Shown piece by piece: positions 6,124 to 6,317 of a DNA stretch of 6,317 nt; position 1 is the stretch's first letter, and each line of letters begins with the position of its first letter. The notes beneath the pieces are model-generated. The model saw only the letters and a program-made list of their open reading frames with translations. It did no database searches and had not been told where the DNA came from. The stretch is taken from contig JAADEP010000020.1 in NCBI GenBank assembly GCA_013153335.1, positions 1 through 6,317 on the forward strand, in the 5' to 3' direction. Made by a program: the position numbers and the translations under genes. This DNA comes from Chloroflexota bacterium (GTDB lineage Bacteria > Chloroflexota > Anaerolineae > Anaerolineales > DRMV01).

Positions 6124-6134
6124 TAGAAATTCCC
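6072..6134 (+). repeat. 63-bp direct repeat, copy 1
   Basis: This segment is identical, base for base, to 6255-6317. It contains two of the palindromic units and ends in ctagaaattccc. The bases just to its left differ from those left of copy 2, so the left repeat boundary is real. The two copies start 183 bases apart. Confidence 0.9.
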
Positions 6135-6189
6135 CATCGCAAGCCCACGCGCCGGGCCGGATGGTTCGCTCGCAATTTTATGCCAACTA

Positions 6190-6212
6190 GCCGCGGGCTT
6201 CCAGCCCGCGGC
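6190..6212. repeat. 23-bp perfect hairpin palindrome
   Basis: Arms gccgcgggct (6190-6199) and agcccgcggc (6203-6212) are perfectly complementary, with a 3-base loop (tcc). It lies between the two 63-bp copies. No T-run follows on either strand, so it is not a standard intrinsic terminator. The sequence type is common as an interspersed palindrome in GC-rich bacterial genomes. Confidence 0.7.
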
Positions 6213-6254
6213 GCCCGCGCACGCAAGCACGCCTATGCCCCCATGCCGCGGGGA

Positions 6255-6317
6255 TTCGCGGGCGGCGGAACCCGCGCTTGACCCGCGGGCGGCTGAACCC
6301 GCCCGCTAGAAATTCCC
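6255..6317 (+). repeat. 63-bp direct repeat, copy 2 (reaches window edge)
   Basis: Identical to 6072-6134. The match runs to the last base of the window, so it may continue; the true repeat unit may be longer than 63 bp, up to the 183-bp spacing. Confidence 0.9.

Larger units (their letters stand above)
5997..6317. other. Non-coding, palindrome-rich intergenic region
   Basis: No gene is supported in this stretch. It holds the repeat units and hairpins listed separately, plus unremarkable spacer DNA such as 6135-6189. Open frames crossing it consist of translated repeat DNA, rich in Arg, Pro and Gly, with no recognisable domain. Its right end is cut by the window inside the second repeat copy, so the full size of the repeat region is unknown. 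Confidence 0.7.

Noticed and set aside
5969..6226. Small minus-strand open frame (85 codons) upstream of the nucleotidyltransferase
   Set aside because: It translates repeat and palindrome DNA, is Arg/Pro-rich, overlaps the promoter and has no domain.
6047..6306. Possible CRISPR array in the repeat region
   Set aside because: The gaps between units are about 7-10 bases, units are GC-rich palindromes of uneven similarity, and no cas gene is seen. REP-like repeats fit better.

Overview
The window is GC-rich bacterial chromosome. It carries one co-directional run of six genes on the minus strand and, at its right edge, about 320 bases of non-coding, palindrome-rich repeat DNA. I see no gene on the plus strand. 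High GC, PLP made by PdxS/PdxT, a YvcK-type protein with an N-terminal membrane anchor and GC-rich interspersed palindromes together suggest a Chloroflexota-like (Anaerolineae-type) bacterium. That is an impression from gene content, not a demonstrated placement.

In transcription order (right to left): a repeat region (about 6040-6317); a putative promoter with a perfect TATAAT next to a 22-bp near-perfect dyad (5968-5995); a CBS-pair plus sugar-1-phosphate nucleotidyltransferase of PtmE type (5936-4845); a CMP-nonulosonate (NeuA/LegF-type) cytidylyltransferase (4834-4076); an iron-type alcohol dehydrogenase with an altered metal site (4079-2916); pdxS (2869-1979); pdxT (1954-1334); and yvcK, which runs off the left edge (1253 to 1). 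Intergenic distances are 10, -4 (ATGA overlap), 46, 24 and 80 bases, so the first three genes are surely one unit and all six could be one operon.

The first three genes point to nucleotide-activated sugar synthesis for surface glycans. One enzyme makes an NDP-hexosamine-type precursor (GDP-GlcN in the Campylobacter legionaminic acid route), one makes the final CMP-activated nonulosonate or related 3-deoxy-acid, and the dehydrogenase probably oxidises or reduces a sugar intermediate. The condensing synthase (NeuB/LegI), epimerase, dehydratase and aminotransferase are not in the window. PdxS and PdxT form PLP synthase, whose product is the cofactor of sugar aminotransferases; that link is suggestive only. 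YvcK belongs to the UDP-GlcNAc-binding regulators of cell-wall and central carbon metabolism.

The items most worth a second look are the missing metal-ligand histidine in the dehydrogenase, the unusual grouping of that dehydrogenase with PtmE- and NeuA-like genes, the dyad at the lead promoter, the two exact 63-bp repeat copies built from 27-nt palindromic units, and the membrane-anchored YvcK.
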